A stretch of 64,000 bases of DNA from the NCBI GenBank assembly GCA_014925825.1, contig JACGCK010000026.1, positions 248,001-312,000 on the forward strand, written 5' to 3'. Under the pieces are notes generated by a model. That model did no database searches and had not been told where the DNA came from. It was given only the letters and a program-made list of their open reading frames with translations. Positions 1 through 12,236 of this stretch are shown one piece after another. The translations under genes and the position numbers were made by a program. Source of the stretch: Pholiota molesta (lineage: Eukaryota > Basidiomycota > Agaricomycetes > Agaricales > Strophariaceae). Position 1 is the stretch's first letter. The number at the start of each line of letters is the position of its first letter.

Positions 1-590
1 CAGAGATTTACTAGTGATGGGCAGCGTCATACGATATTGACGTAAAGGCGTCAATGCCGCTGCGTCTCTTCCTGGCTGAGGCCGCCGGAGACAAACGCAG
101 TCTGTATTATTCGCGAATTCTTGGGTACGAGTGACATGCTCTCGCACATCATTTCCTGTCCCCAACGGTGTGATCTGCGGGATCCCATGCGAAGGAAGGG
201 TGGCATAAATATCGCCCTCGCTGTCACCGCCGGCGACACCCGGCCTCCAAATTTCCTTCAGAAAGACGAGCTTTTTTGTCTCCAGTGCTAGAGTCGGTCG
301 CGTGGCTCTCAAAAATGGTAGACAAGGTTGGTGCTCGAGTGGAAGTGGAATGATGAACGCTTGTGCAACAGTTGGGTCGTAATTGTCTGGCACCATTCCA
401 GCCATTTTTCGGGAATCGCGATACTTCGATTTCCCTCTCACTACAAAGGCTTGCCTGACTGCCTCTTTATCCTCGGTAAAAGAAATAGAGACAGTAGGAT
501 TGTATTCCTGATGGGAGCGGTCAAGCTGGGAATAGCGCCAAAAGAAGTTCGTACGAAGATGGGGGTGGCTGAGTAAATATGTAGAAAGGC
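1..590 (-). CDS. FunK1-type protein kinase, subfamily 2, copy A (partial, N-lobe only)
   Basis: Reading the minus strand from about 590 down to 1 gives a kinase N-lobe closely matching the copies at 2.2-1.9 kb and 10.0-9.6 kb. It includes TRPTLALETKKLVFLKEIWRP, followed by a GTGNDVREHVTRTQEF stretch and then LTPLRQYRM. This stretch is open, apart from an unclear start near 590. The catalytic loop and C-terminal half lie beyond the left edge. FunK1 kinases are a fungal family related to eukaryotic-type kinases and are abundant in Agaricomycetes; substrates are unknown. The first exon is not identifiable. It lies tail-to-head with the next copy at 1028-2740, as part of a tandem array. Confidence 0.6.
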
Positions 591-859
591 GAACTTGACA
601 TGAACGACGCTGTAATCAGAATCACACTCTCCCTCCTAATGCATTTTTTTTCTCCCCTAATGTTTTATACATATTTTGGTTTTTAGACATATAGCTATTG
701 TGTGGCGCTATTGCAATTTTGCAATTTTGCAATTACTTCTCCCATAAACCAAACAACGGTAGATTCTGGCCAAACTTTGGTCCAAGCGCGATAACATATA
801 GGGTCACAGATCTTCCTCTAGCAAAACTTACTTAAACTAGAGATACAAAATACATTGAT

Positions 860-1027
860 GAACATTCGTAAGAGTCTCCTATAATGAATGGTATCAAACG
901 TGTAAATGTGCAAACGAGGCAATAGATGAGGGTATGCATAAATGTTACAAAGTATCACTTGACACTTGGGTATAACCGCGCGCGGCGGCTGCGTTGTCGT
1001 TCTGATTACATCCCTTGTTCCCAGTCA
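860..1027. other. 3' flank of FunK1 copy B
   Basis: Between copies A and B. Positions 912-1027 are the downstream flank of copy B. A related fragment in opposite orientation occurs at 55,085-55,315. The rest (590-860) is AT-rich, with no gene seen. Confidence 0.4.
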
Positions 1028-2740
1028 CTATTGTGTCTTACTAGATCGAAACCTCTTTTCATTTCTGTCGTTGATCTTCTCTTGGTCAAGCCCTCGCTTA
1101 TGGCTGGTGGTAACTTGGATGACGGTCTCTTGTGGCTCGGCTTTGTCGTCACTTGGCCAACCCTCCATGGCCAGATACTCCTGAATGACGCTGACAAGCC
1201 AGTTTTCCTTTCTGAGGTTCTCCAAGGCTGCATTGTGGCGCCTAAGAACTTCGAGAAGGAATGGATCTTGATCTCGAACGACAGGCACTGTTTGATAACG
1301 AAGAAGAAATGCTTGGCGCAGATACGAGAAGAGATCGTCCAATTGGGGACGGCTGTCAAAGCGTAGCTTGGTCTGCGACCCCAAGAACACATACTTAGAA
1401 CTGCCTCCTCTGTTCTGCTCGTTATCATCGGGGCGAACCTCGTCAAAGGCAGCTAATAAGTCTTTCGTGTTCGAACCTTTGATGTCTCCAAGATCGATGT
1501 GCTTCGTGTATCGCAAGGCAGTCCAAAGTAGAACGTAAAGAGCGGATTCCCGGTCATCCTCGATGTCGTGGTAATGAAGTTGCTCACGGAGGAGATGAAT
1601 TGACATAAATTGCCATGTTCCCTAAGCGGAAATAAGAAAGCATGCATCGAAAACAATGTTAATGCTTACCGTTCGTTTGGGCCGTCGAGCCATTCCTTTC
1701 TCCGGATGAACTTTGGCACACATATCCCAATCGATTAAGAGGCCACGTGTGCCACAAATGATGATGTTCCCAACGCTAATGTCGCGGTGAAGTATATGAG
1801 CCTTAAAATAAGCGTCATCATGCGCTAGGCAGAAAGTCAGCATTGGAGTCATTGGGAACGGAAAGAGAATCCATACCTTTCATGGCATCCGCGATGGCGG
1901 ACACAAACTGCTTTGACGATTTGAAGTTGATCAAGGGTTCACCAATGACGAGCAATGTCATACGGTATTGGCACAGAGGCGTCAACACTATTGCCTCTCC
2001 TCCTTGTGGTCGCCGACGAAGAGCCCAGCCCTTATTTATGAACTCCTGAGTACGCGTAACATGATCGCGCGCATCATTTCCCGTCCCAAATTCTGCGATG
2101 TAGTCGACCTTATGAGCGTGAAGAATCTCATAGACGTCGCCCTCTTTTTCAATATCAGCGACATTTGGCCTCCAGTAGTCCTTCAGAATCATAAATACGA
2201 GTTTTTTGGTCTTCAAGTCGAATGCTAGCATCGGTCGGGTGGCCGATGAGAAGGGCGAACGGGTCTGTAATAGAGGAGGAAAGAAAACGATGAACGCCTT
2301 TTCCTTTTCGACTTCCGAACTGTTGGCGCCTGGAACCATGAATTTCCGGAATTCTTGATCTTCACGGTCCAACTTTTTTTTTTCGCTACAAAGGCTTCTC
2401 TTGCCTGCTCCTTCTTCGCGTCGAATAGGTTGGAAACCATAGGGTCGTATCCCTGTTTACGGGGATCAACGTGTGAATAGTGCCAGAAGAAGTTGGTAAG
2501 GAGTCTGGGTTGCTCGAAAGCGATTAGATTCAGCAGGCCAATCGTCATCAGAATACCCAGAAATGTCTGTGGCAAATTTATCCGCGTCCACGTCGAGCTC
2601 GAGGCTACAATGTGTATTCCGGAATGTGATGCCTAGCGTGAACAGTCTAACAGCCCTGATCTGCAAACAAAAATTCAGTATAAAGCCAGTGATTCATATG
2701 GTGTACTCACAAATGGGTCATATATTGCCAGCTCGTTGCC
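1028..2740 (-). pseudogene. FunK1-type protein kinase, subfamily 2, copy B (frameshifted)
   Basis: A nearly full-length kinase on the minus strand in at least three exons. The N-lobe is at about 2575-1860 and contains KDYWRPNVADIEKEGD and the LTPLCQYRM stretch. A catalytic exon near 1838-1670 carries HRDISVGN and the metal-site LLIDWD. The C-terminal exon at about 1606-1028 carries YHDIEDDRESALYVLLWTALRY and a basic tail. The reading frame breaks at the run of nine T at 2371-2379: AFVAKKK is followed by the conserved DREDQEFRKFM only after a 1-nt shift. No convincing start codon or first exon is visible upstream of 2670. HRD and DWD are both present, so catalytic residues are kept where readable. 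The break could be a real lesion or a homopolymer assembly error. Confidence 0.65.
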
Positions 2741-2749
2741 CATATTATA

Positions 2750-3119
2750 AACAGAAGTGAAATCCAAGGTATTGGACCTGCATCACGGCATCATGTCACA
2801 TCACGATATTTGCCACAGCGACGCGACAGCAACGTCACGGCTTGGCTCGCGACTCGCGACTCGCAACAAAATCAAGGAAAAATTGGCCGTAAGTATCGAT
2901 GGCAGAGGAAGAAGTGAGAGGGTAAGCCACTGGTATTTAAACCTCTGAGTAGGACCTCACAGCCCTTCAGAAACCAAGCCACAACGGCCGGGGGTCTCGA
3001 GTCACCGCCACAAAACAATATGTAAGTCGCGTTCGACTGATGCATTCAGTCAGGTGTTGACCTGTATTCTCAGACGAACAACCGCAAGAACTCGCCTACA
3101 CAAGGAGATAGCTGCTGAG
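2750..3119. promoter_or_regulatory. Divergent intergenic region between FunK1 copies B and C
   Basis: Separates minus-strand copy B from plus-strand copy C. It holds a GC-rich element (about 2815-2863) with an ACGT core and tandem CTCGCGA units. Its reverse complement recurs upstream of the kinases at 47.6 and 52.8 kb (about 47,873-47,911 and 53,093-53,135). A GTAAGT donor near 3021 and a TTCTCAG acceptor near 3075 suggest an intron in the 5' leader of copy C; equivalent sites occur upstream of copies G and H. Confidence 0.45.
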
Positions 3120-5607
3120 ATGGAAGGAGAATTTATTATCACCGATGTCCAGAACTTCATTAAATCCTACATGCCGTTCGAGCCTACCGGCGTCGACGTG
3201 GATGCCGTTGTGAATTCCCCCTCGGGAAAGGAAACCATTACGCGCGACGCTGATCAATGTCTCCGATTCACAGAGCTCATGGATTCAGATGTCGGAACGG
3301 AGAAGGTGTATTTTCAACCCCTTCAGACGATCGCGGACAGGATTAATTCTGCAGAAGTTAATGGCCGGACTCGGAACAAGTTCAGTTTTCAACTTTGTCC
3401 AGAGTCCTTCATCGCATCAAATATTCCTGGCCAGAATAATATGATTGACGCCTGTATCACCCTCGATGACACCGAGGCCACCATCTTGACCACCGCTGGT
3501 ATAGCAGTTGTGTTCGAATACACAATGAACAGTAACAAGTCATTCGAAGTATGTCATATTGTCTCTTTCAAACTTGTGTTACACTCAATACTTTTAGAAC
3601 AACATGCGAGCCATATCGGCCAATACTCAAATCATGAACGACGACGCTCGTCGCATGTTCACTTTTGGGGTGCGTCTCACTATTTCCTATTTTCTATTGA
3701 CTCGTGGCTGATCTTCAAGTAGGTTACCATTGTGAAGGATGAGGTCACTCTATGGTATCATTCTCGTTCTCACTCGGCAGTTTCAGAACCCTTCAGTTTT
3801 GTACAGGTACTCAGAAATCTTCTTTCCTTTGGTTTTCCGAGTTGACATCCGGCATTTAGGATCCGAGATTGCTTATCAAAGTCCTTATGTCCTTTTTGTT
3901 CGCCACGGAAGAGGAGCTCGGCTGCGACTCAATGGTCATTCGGGAGCCCGGTGGTACTTACATTTTCAAAGTGCCTGTAGATGGCAAACCCGACCGTTTC
4001 TTTCGCACTGAGAAATCTTTATCTGAGTATCGCTCATGCAACATTACTGGTCGTATGGCTCGCGTTTGGCAAGTTGGCGAATACTCTTCCGTAGAAGACA
4101 CTGGCAAGGCTAAAGCTAGTTTTGTCTTGAAGGATGTTTGGCTTGAGGCGTTGGCCAGCACTGAGAAGGAAATTCAAGATTCCATCTTCAAGGACATTGA
4201 GAAATTCTTTCAATCTTCACAGGACACGGACCCTATGTCCATGTTTGATGACGCTACGTTTGAGACCCTCAAGGCTCTCGTCCAAAATAAAGAGTACAAG
4301 GAGTATTTCCTCAAGATAAGCGCCGATTATGCCGGCAAGACGTCCAAACCAGTCGCACCCGAATCCAAACGAAAGATTGGACTGTTTCAATCTTCTGCGA
4401 GTACTCCTCATGGAACCCCCCCTTGCGATTTCACCTCCAAGAGGCAATATCGTGTCGTTTTCCACGAAATCTGCCGAACGGTTGGAGAACTTGAAACCTT
4501 AGGGGAAGTTGTTGATGTTCTCCAAGAGACGGTTGTTGGTATGTTTTCTCTATTGCCATCTATATTGATATGCTATCCTCATACTCTTCATATGCCAGCC
4601 CTTCAATTAATGTATTGCGCCGGCTGGGTACATAGAGACATCAGTTCTGGCAACATATTGGCTCACCGCAAGGATTCTGGAAAATGGCAAGCGAAGTTGT
4701 CAGACTTTGAATATGCAAGGAGGTATCCCCCTCCCCCTGATTACGTGCTTCTGACCCGAAAACGGTACGTCCTCTTGCTGTTCAACAAATATTTATTGAC
4801 AGTTTGCCAAAGGGTACCCCGTACTTCATGCCCCACGAAATCCTCAGCTTGAGTACACTCTATGTAATCGAGCAGGACGAGGCTGAGGTGGAAGCACACC
4901 CGTTCACGGTGGATCAGGTGCTAGAAATGGAAGCCTCCTTAACACTCGTTGAGCACGATCCCGAGACGACTGTCACTCAGTCTGCACCTGAGCAAGTAAT
5001 TATCTACAACTTCCAGCACGACTTAGAATCCGTCTGGTGGATTCTCTTGTGGACTTTGACTTCCCGGGTCCCGTATGAACCTTCGACAGACTTTGCTAAA
5101 AAGGTCTTCCAGAACAGGACAACAATGTGGATGGAAAGAAAAAACTGTATCATGTATGATATTAGTAGGCCTCTCATTGCTTGTTTGGAGCCATCGCTCC
5201 GCCCTTTCGCTGCCCCCCTTGAGAATGCAAGGAATACTATGTTCAAATATTACGTGGTTCGCGCGAAAGAAAAAAAACTCTTTGACCTCGAATGGTATCG
5301 CAAAATCCATCAGTACTTTGCTATATTCTTCCGAGCGGTCAACAAGGGCAGCGGTCCATCCAACTGGCGTGCTATGCGCTTGAGCACCAACAAGCCCCAA
5401 CCTTCGGCTCTTGCTTCCCAACGCCCACAGCCCGGTCGGAACAAGCGACCACGCATGAATGCGGACTATGAGCCATCTGAGTCGGAGGAGTCGGAAACTG
5501 GGTCGGAATGGGTTGATTCAGAAGACGAGAAGGAAAAGGAGGAAAAGAAGAAGGGCCCAATGAGCAAGAAGCCTCGAACTGCGGATGTGGAGACAAGTCC
5601 TCAGTAA
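3120..5607 (+). CDS. FunK1-type protein kinase, subfamily 1, copy C
   Basis: The only kinase of the cluster on the plus strand. The start is chosen at the conserved MEGEFIITDV; a longer reading would begin at an ATG at 3054 inside the predicted leader intron. About six exons: 3120-3549, 3600-3673, 3722-3806, about 3860-4538, 4593-4764 and about 4800-5607. In order there is an all-fungal N-terminal region, an N-lobe region with CNITGRMARVWQVGEYSS, the catalytic loop HRDISSGN, SDFE in place of DFG, then GTPYFMPHEIL in the activation segment, a C-lobe with HDLESVWWILLW, and an acidic/lysine-rich tail ending SKKPRTADVET, probably nuclear. Relative to the sister copies, about 4 nt are missing after PPPPDY in exon 5. 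The frame survives only if the acceptor TTGACAG just before 4801 is used, giving LPKGTP. All other exons are open. Confidence 0.7.
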
Positions 5608-5930
5608 TCTATTGGCTCGGAGAATTGTTCCAGACTGATGCCAATTTACCAATGTCTGTCGTATCGAGAGAGCTTCCCATTTCGCAAATTTCAGCATCAT
5701 ATACTAAACAGCATTTAGATATCCTATACCTACAGTATACATGGAATTTTAAGCATACATAGGTTTAGACATAAACCAACAACATATCATACATCTTGCT
5801 TGATATTGGTGTCTGGCTAGGAATTTGTCTCCGTTGTGGCTCGTACCAAGCATGAAGCTTGAAGTGCGTATCCCTTGCCTCCATCCACTAACGTGTCATC
5901 ATATGCCGAAACATCTGTGTAACTCTGTCG
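5608..5930. other. Convergent intergenic region
   Basis: AT-rich 3' flank between convergent copies C and D. No gene or RNA was recognised. Confidence 0.3.
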
Positions 5931-5934
5931 CTAA

Positions 5935-6990
5935 TACATTTTTGGTCAGTAACTCGCTTGTGGCTGGTCGATACTGTGGCGACGGTATCTTGTGGCACGG
6001 CTTTGTCGTCACTCGGCCAACCATCGGCGTTCAAAATTGCTGGATTGTGTCGACAAGCCAGTTTTCAGCTCTGAGCACCTTCAAGCCTTTGTTGTAGTCA
6101 GCCAGTTTTCCAGGTCTTCTAGGACCGGGATCGCGTTCATAACGAACGGCGAAAGATTCGTCGCAAAGTTCTGCGATGAGGGCGTTCAGTTGGGGACGGT
6201 CGTCAAAGCGTATCCTAGTTTTAGTCGCTAAGAAGCCAGATTTGCGTGAGCCCCCTGTGACTGCGCCAGAATCTTCAATACGAGCCTCATCAAAGGCTTC
6301 CAAGACTACAGCCGCAGTTGTGCCCTCCGATCCTTTATGATTGTGCTTGGTGTATCGCAAGGCGGTCCAAAGAATGACGTAGAGAGCAGATTCGCGGTCA
6401 TCCTCAATATCATGATAATGGGACGGGGACTCGAGGAGCCTAGCTGACATGAACTGCCATGTTCCCTAAGCGAACAACATAAAGGTATGTTCCAAAAAAA
6501 AAAAAATAGGATAGATACTCACTGTGCGTTTGTGGGGTCGACTTAGTCCTTGCGCCGGATCCACTGTTACACACAAATCCCAGTCGATCAATAGGCCGCC
6601 GCTATCAGAGATGAGGATGTTCCTGACGCTGATGTCACGATGAAGTATGTTGGCCTTGAAGTACGCCGCATCATGAGCTACGGAAATAAAATAACGTGAA
6701 CAACGATGTCTTGAGAATAAAAAGAACAGGCATTGTCACTTTTCATGGCGTCCGCAATCGCAGTCACAAACTCCTTTGACGATCTGAAGTCGGTCAGTGA
6801 TTTACTGATGATGGGCAGCGTCATACGATATTAACGTAAAGGCGTCAATGCCCCTTTGTACTTTCCTGGAGACCGTCGGAGACAAACCCAGTCAGTATTC
6901 GCGAATTCCTGGATCCGAGTGACATACTCTCGCAAATCGTTTTCTGTCCCGAACGGTGAGATCTGCGGGACCCCATGCGAAGGAAGGGTG
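5935..6990 (-). pseudogene. FunK1-type protein kinase, subfamily 2, copy D (5'-truncated)
   Basis: The catalytic and C-terminal part of a subfamily-2 kinase: an HRDIS catalytic loop and LLIDWD at about 6680-6540, then the C-lobe exon at about 6450-6031 with YHDIEDDRESALYVILWTALRY. The tail continues to about 5935 only after a 1-nt shift at TTTTGA near 6030, where NADGWPSDDKA follows in another frame. Upstream, the N-lobe (6831-6985) stops abruptly at the sequence CGAAGGAAGGGTGGC and is joined to the C-terminal tail of copy E. The 5' half of this gene is therefore missing. It is probably non-functional as a separate kinase. Confidence 0.6.
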
Positions 6991-8290
6991 GCCGCTTTGT
7001 CGTCAATTGGCCAACCATCGGCGTTCAGAAACTTCTGCATTATATCGACAAACCAGTTTTCAGTTCTCAGCGCATCCAATTTGTTGTCGTATTTCAACTG
7101 TAATGCATGTTCTCCAGGTGCAGGTGGACGTTCATAACGAACAGCAAAGGCTGGGCAAAGTTCCGCAATGAGGGCGTTCAATTGGGGACGGTCGTCAAAG
7201 TGCAGGTGGCTCCTTCCCGACAAAAATTCGTATTTGGAACTGCCTCCCTTGACGTTGGAACCATCAGGGCGAGCCTCATCAAAGGCCCGCATTAAATCTT
7301 TTGCGGTCGAGCCTATGAAATCGCCCACATCACTGTGCTTGGTGTATCGTAGGGCGGTCCAAAGCATGACATAGAAAGCGGACTCGCGGTCATCCTCGAT
7401 ATCATGGTAGTGTGTCGGCTTACGGAGAAGTGCTATTGACATAAATTGCCAGGTTCCCTATACGAAAATAAGAAATCATGTCGAAATCAGTGTTGATACT
7501 CACCGTTCGTTTGGACCGTCGAGCCACTTTTTTCTCCGGATTTGCTTTAGCACACATATCCCAATCGATTAAGAGGCCGCGTGTGCCACAGATGATAATG
7601 TTCCCAACGCTAATGTCGCGGTGAAGTATATGAGCCTTAAAATAAGCGTCATCATGCGCTAGGCAGAAAGTCAGCATTGGAGTCATTGGGAACGGAGAGA
7701 GATTCCATACCTTTCATGGCATCCGCGATGGCGGACACAAACTGCTTTGACGATTTGAAGTTGGTCAAGGGTTCACCAATGACGAGCAGTGTCATACGAT
7801 ATTGGCATAAAGGCGTCAACACTACTGCCTCTCCTCTTTGTGGTCGCCGCCGACGAGCCCAGCCCTTATTTATGAACTCCTGAGTACGCGTAACATGATC
7901 GCGCACATCATTTCCTGTCCCAAATTCTGCAATATAGTCAACCTTATGAGCGTGAAGAATCCTATAGATGTCGCCCTCTTTTTCAATATCAGCGACATTT
8001 GGCCTCCAGTAGTCCTTCATAAATAGGAGTTTTTTGGTCTTCAAGTCGAAGGCTAGCATCCCTCGGGTGGCCCTTGAGAAGGGCGAATGGGGTCGGTATA
8101 AAGGAGGAAAGGGAACAATGAACGCCGATACTCAAGTGGAAGTGGAATGATGAACGCTTTTTCAGACGTTGGGTCGTTGATGTCTGACACCATCATTTTT
8201 CGGAACTCCCGATACTTTGAATTTCTGCTACAAAGACTACCCTGGCTTCTTCTTTCTCCTCGGCCGACGGAATAAAGACAGTAGGATTGT
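6986..8290 (-). pseudogene. FunK1-type protein kinase, subfamily 2, copy E (chimeric at both ends)
   Basis: The kinase core is well preserved: the N-lobe at 8059-7700 (KDYWRPNVADIEKEGD), the catalytic exon at 7672-7505 with HRDISVGN and LLIDWD, and the C-lobe exon from 7442 down with YHDIEDDRESAFYVMLWTALRY. Its C-terminal tail runs in frame, without a stop, from NADGWPIDDKA into the N-lobe of copy D (ATLPSHGVPQISPFGTEND), ending at 6831. At the 5' side a second junction lies near 8115-8130. Sequence of the copy-B type (near GGAGGAAAGG) is followed immediately by sequence of the copy-A type (near CAAGTGGAAGTGGAATGATG), so the segment encoding the peptide around AFI..PLP is present twice. No start exon was found. 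Both junctions look like recombination between paralogues. Confidence 0.6.
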
Positions 8291-8739
8291 ATTTCTGTTG
8301 GGAGCGGTCAAGGAGCGTACAATTTGGGAATAGCAGCAACAGAAGTGGGCAAGCAGATGGGGTGGTTGAGGTTACAGAGGTAGTTGGAGCGGCGACTGAC
8401 GACCCCGCCGCATCGATGCAAACAAAGAGGGCATTGTTTCAACAAATGCCTAATATTATTTGGAACTTGAAGTTACATGGAAAAGGTACTAGTTGACACT
8501 GTTGGCTGAGCTTTCAAATAACTACGAACCACAAATCTACGTATATGAATGTATAAAAACATGTAAATGAGGGTATAAGTATCAGTGCAAAATGGCGACG
8601 TTCTCATTCCATTTCAATGTCATATAAAAACGGGCCTCGTTTCCACCATTAACATAGCGCATTCCGGGACTTCTTCGAAGGACTTTCATTCACATCCTGT
8701 CGATCGCGGGGTCACTTACGGCCAAGAGAAACTTGAACA

Positions 8740-10624
8740 TCAAGCTTCTTGATCCTCAGCTTTGTCGTCACTTGGCCAATCTTCTGCATTCAGAAACGTT
8801 TGCATGGTTTCGACAAGCCAGTTTTCCGTCCTGAAATCCTTCTGGCGATCATTAATATTTCCTCGAAAAGGGCCGACATTTTGGGGTTCCTGGAGAAAAT
8901 ATTCAACGGGCCATAACGAACAACGAAAGCTTGACAAAATTCATCAACAAGAGCAGTCAATGGAGGGCAGCCGTCAAAGCACAGGTCGCTTTCCTGCAAC
9001 AAAAACAATTTCTTAAGTCTCCCTCCTCTACACTCCCCATAGTCATCACAGACTTCACCAAAGGCCTTCTTTAAATTATAGGCAGTGTAACTTTTCGATC
9101 CTCTCGAGTCACCGTGCTTGGTGAATCGTAAGGCGGTCCAAAGCAGGACGTAGAAAGCGGATTCGCGGTCATCCTCGATGTCATGATGATGGGTACTAGG
9201 GTTTCGAAGGAGGCTAACTGACATAAATTGCCATGTTCCCTAAGCGAAAAGACATAAAAGTATGTTCAGAAAGAAATAGGATAAGTGCTTACTGTGCGTT
9301 TGCGCGGTCGAGTTAGTTCATCCGCCGGATCCACTGTCACACACAAATCCCAGTCGATTAATAGGCCGCCGCTATCGGAGATGAGGATGTTCCCGACGCT
9401 GATGTCACGATGAAGTATGTTGGCCTTGAAGTACGCCACGTCATGAGCTGCGGAGATAAAATAAATAAAATAAAGTGAACAACGACGTCTTTAGAATAAA
9501 AAGAAGAGGCATCGTTACCTTTCATTGCGTCCGCAATCGCAGATACAAACTCCTTTGACGATTTGAAGTTGGTCAGAGATTTTCCAATGATGGGCTGCGT
9601 CATACGATATTGGCGTAAAGGTGTCAGTGTCACTTCGTCTTTTCCTGGAGACCGTCGGAGAGGAGCGCAGTCTTTATTCGCGAATTCCTGAGTACGAGTG
9701 ACAAGCTCGCGTAGATCGTTTCCTGTCCCGAACAGTGCAATATCTGGGCACTCGTGTGCATGGAGGATGGTATAAATATTGTTACCGCCGACGACATCCG
9801 GCCTCCAATATACCTTGAGAACCACGAGCTTTTTCGTCTCCAAACCGAATGCTAGTGTTGGCCGAATGGCTCCTGAGAATGGGGAGCAAGGTCGGTATTC
9901 GAGAGGGAATGGAAAGATGAACGCCGTTTCAACCGCTGGGTCGTTGATGGCTGGCACTATAATTTTTTGAAAATCGCGATACTTCAGTTTTCTTTCCGTT
10001 AGGAAGGCTTCCCTGGCTGCCTCTTTCTCCTCGGCCGATGGAATGGCAAGTGTAGGAACATATCTCTGTCGAGAGCGGTCAGAATGGGAATAACCGATTT
10101 GACCTCTGCGCTTCCTGCGTTCCCCTCCATACCACTCAAAGTCACAAGTTTCGAAGTGGGTCGTCGCATCGTCTTGGAACGGATCATCTTTCACGGGGGG
10201 ATTGAAGTCGCCAAAGATTGATATCTTTGAGAAGTTGGTTTTGGGGCCGTCATAAAGGTCGTCGTTAAGGTATCCGCAGACGTCTGGGACTGAAATGGCC
10301 TTGAAGAACATGAAGAATACTTCAGTTTCGGAAGTGGAATTGAGTATAAAAGAAATTCTTACAAACGCACCGAACATCCCAACTTCGTTTTAACTTCGGA
10401 TGAGCCGTGAACGCGTCCTTAGCGTCTCGGCATTTTTCACCTCCACCGGCCGCTGGAAGGAACTCGTCTAGAACTGCTTCAACAGGCATAGGTCCCACGA
10501 ACCGCCCTCCCATCGCCTCTGCGAGCTCTATCTCTACGTTCTGCTCATCTCGTTTCTTGTCTTCGTCGTCGTCAAAATGCGAGATACTCATCTCTGGGGT
10601 AGGCTCCGTGGAACGCCAGCACAT
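8740..10624 (-). CDS. FunK1-type protein kinase, subfamily 2, copy F (most complete of its type)
   Basis: This copy keeps a plausible first exon: starts at 10,624 (MCWRS) or, more likely, at MSISHFDDDEDKK near 10,591. A 43-nt GT-AG intron follows (donor GTAAGA near 10,360). The second exon is about 10,320-9,520 and carries the N-lobe (KLVVLKVYWRPDVVGGN, FGTGNDLRELVTRTQEF, LTPLRQYRM). The catalytic exon is about 9,450-9,290, with HRDIS and LLIDWD. The C-lobe exon from 9,224 carries HHDIEDDRESAFYVLLWTALRF. Near 8,860 the frame shifts by 1 nt: the conserved RTENWLVETMQTFLNAEDW continues in another frame to a stop at 8,740, while the direct frame stops at 8,790. It may be a functional kinase with a slightly altered tail, or an assembly indel. 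An acidic N-terminus (DDDEDKK) is present. Confidence 0.65.
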
Positions 10625-11280
10625 GTCGATGAACGGCGGACGTGGAGAGGCAATGTCGCGTCGATTTATTCAGCCGGGAATGGCATGTTCAAAGTTCAAA
10701 CCGCGAATTCGAAGAGTGCAATTCTCATGTTGCCGTCACACGTCAACGTCACTGTCCACAGTCCAATTAGCGCTAAGGGTGTTTGTTTGTTGGGCAAGTA
10801 ATGCCTGATATGGATATTTGCCAGATAGCCCTATTTATAGTAATTTTGTCGTCTGTGCAAGTTCTGCATTTCTGTTGAAGCATAGACTCGAGTTCAGTTT
10901 CCATGGCTAGAAACTGAACTCCAGGCAGCATCGTAATACAGAAGGCAAACGATTTTCCAAATATAAATTGAGACTGCATGATCGCTCTGTAGAATACCAG
11001 CCATATTCGTCCACATCGGCTGGAGTCAAGACTAGTCGAAGCGCGAGTGGGATGCACGAATGACTATAGACCATGGACTGGAAAACAGAGCGGGTGTTCT
11101 TTGCATGAATAGATAACGTGCTGCTGAACATACAATCATTCCATTCATACTGATTCCCAATCGAATGACGCTTTCATTTTCCTAATTGTTTGCATTTCAT
11201 ATGTATCTCATAAGTCATAGCATTGCAACATCAAGAAGGGGGATGGAAAAATGAAACAGAAAAATGCAACTCCCAACAAA
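10625..11280. other. Intergenic region upstream of FunK1 copy F, downstream of uL14
   Basis: 5' flank of copy F and 3' flank of the ribosomal protein gene. Short open frames on both strands lack family features and splice-site support. No gene was recognised. Confidence 0.3.

Positions 11281-12236
<956 letters not shown>

Noticed and set aside
1006..1446. Alternative frames over the copy B C-terminal exon on both strands
   Set aside because: Only the frame with the conserved HDIEDDRES motif matches the paralogues; the others are shadows.
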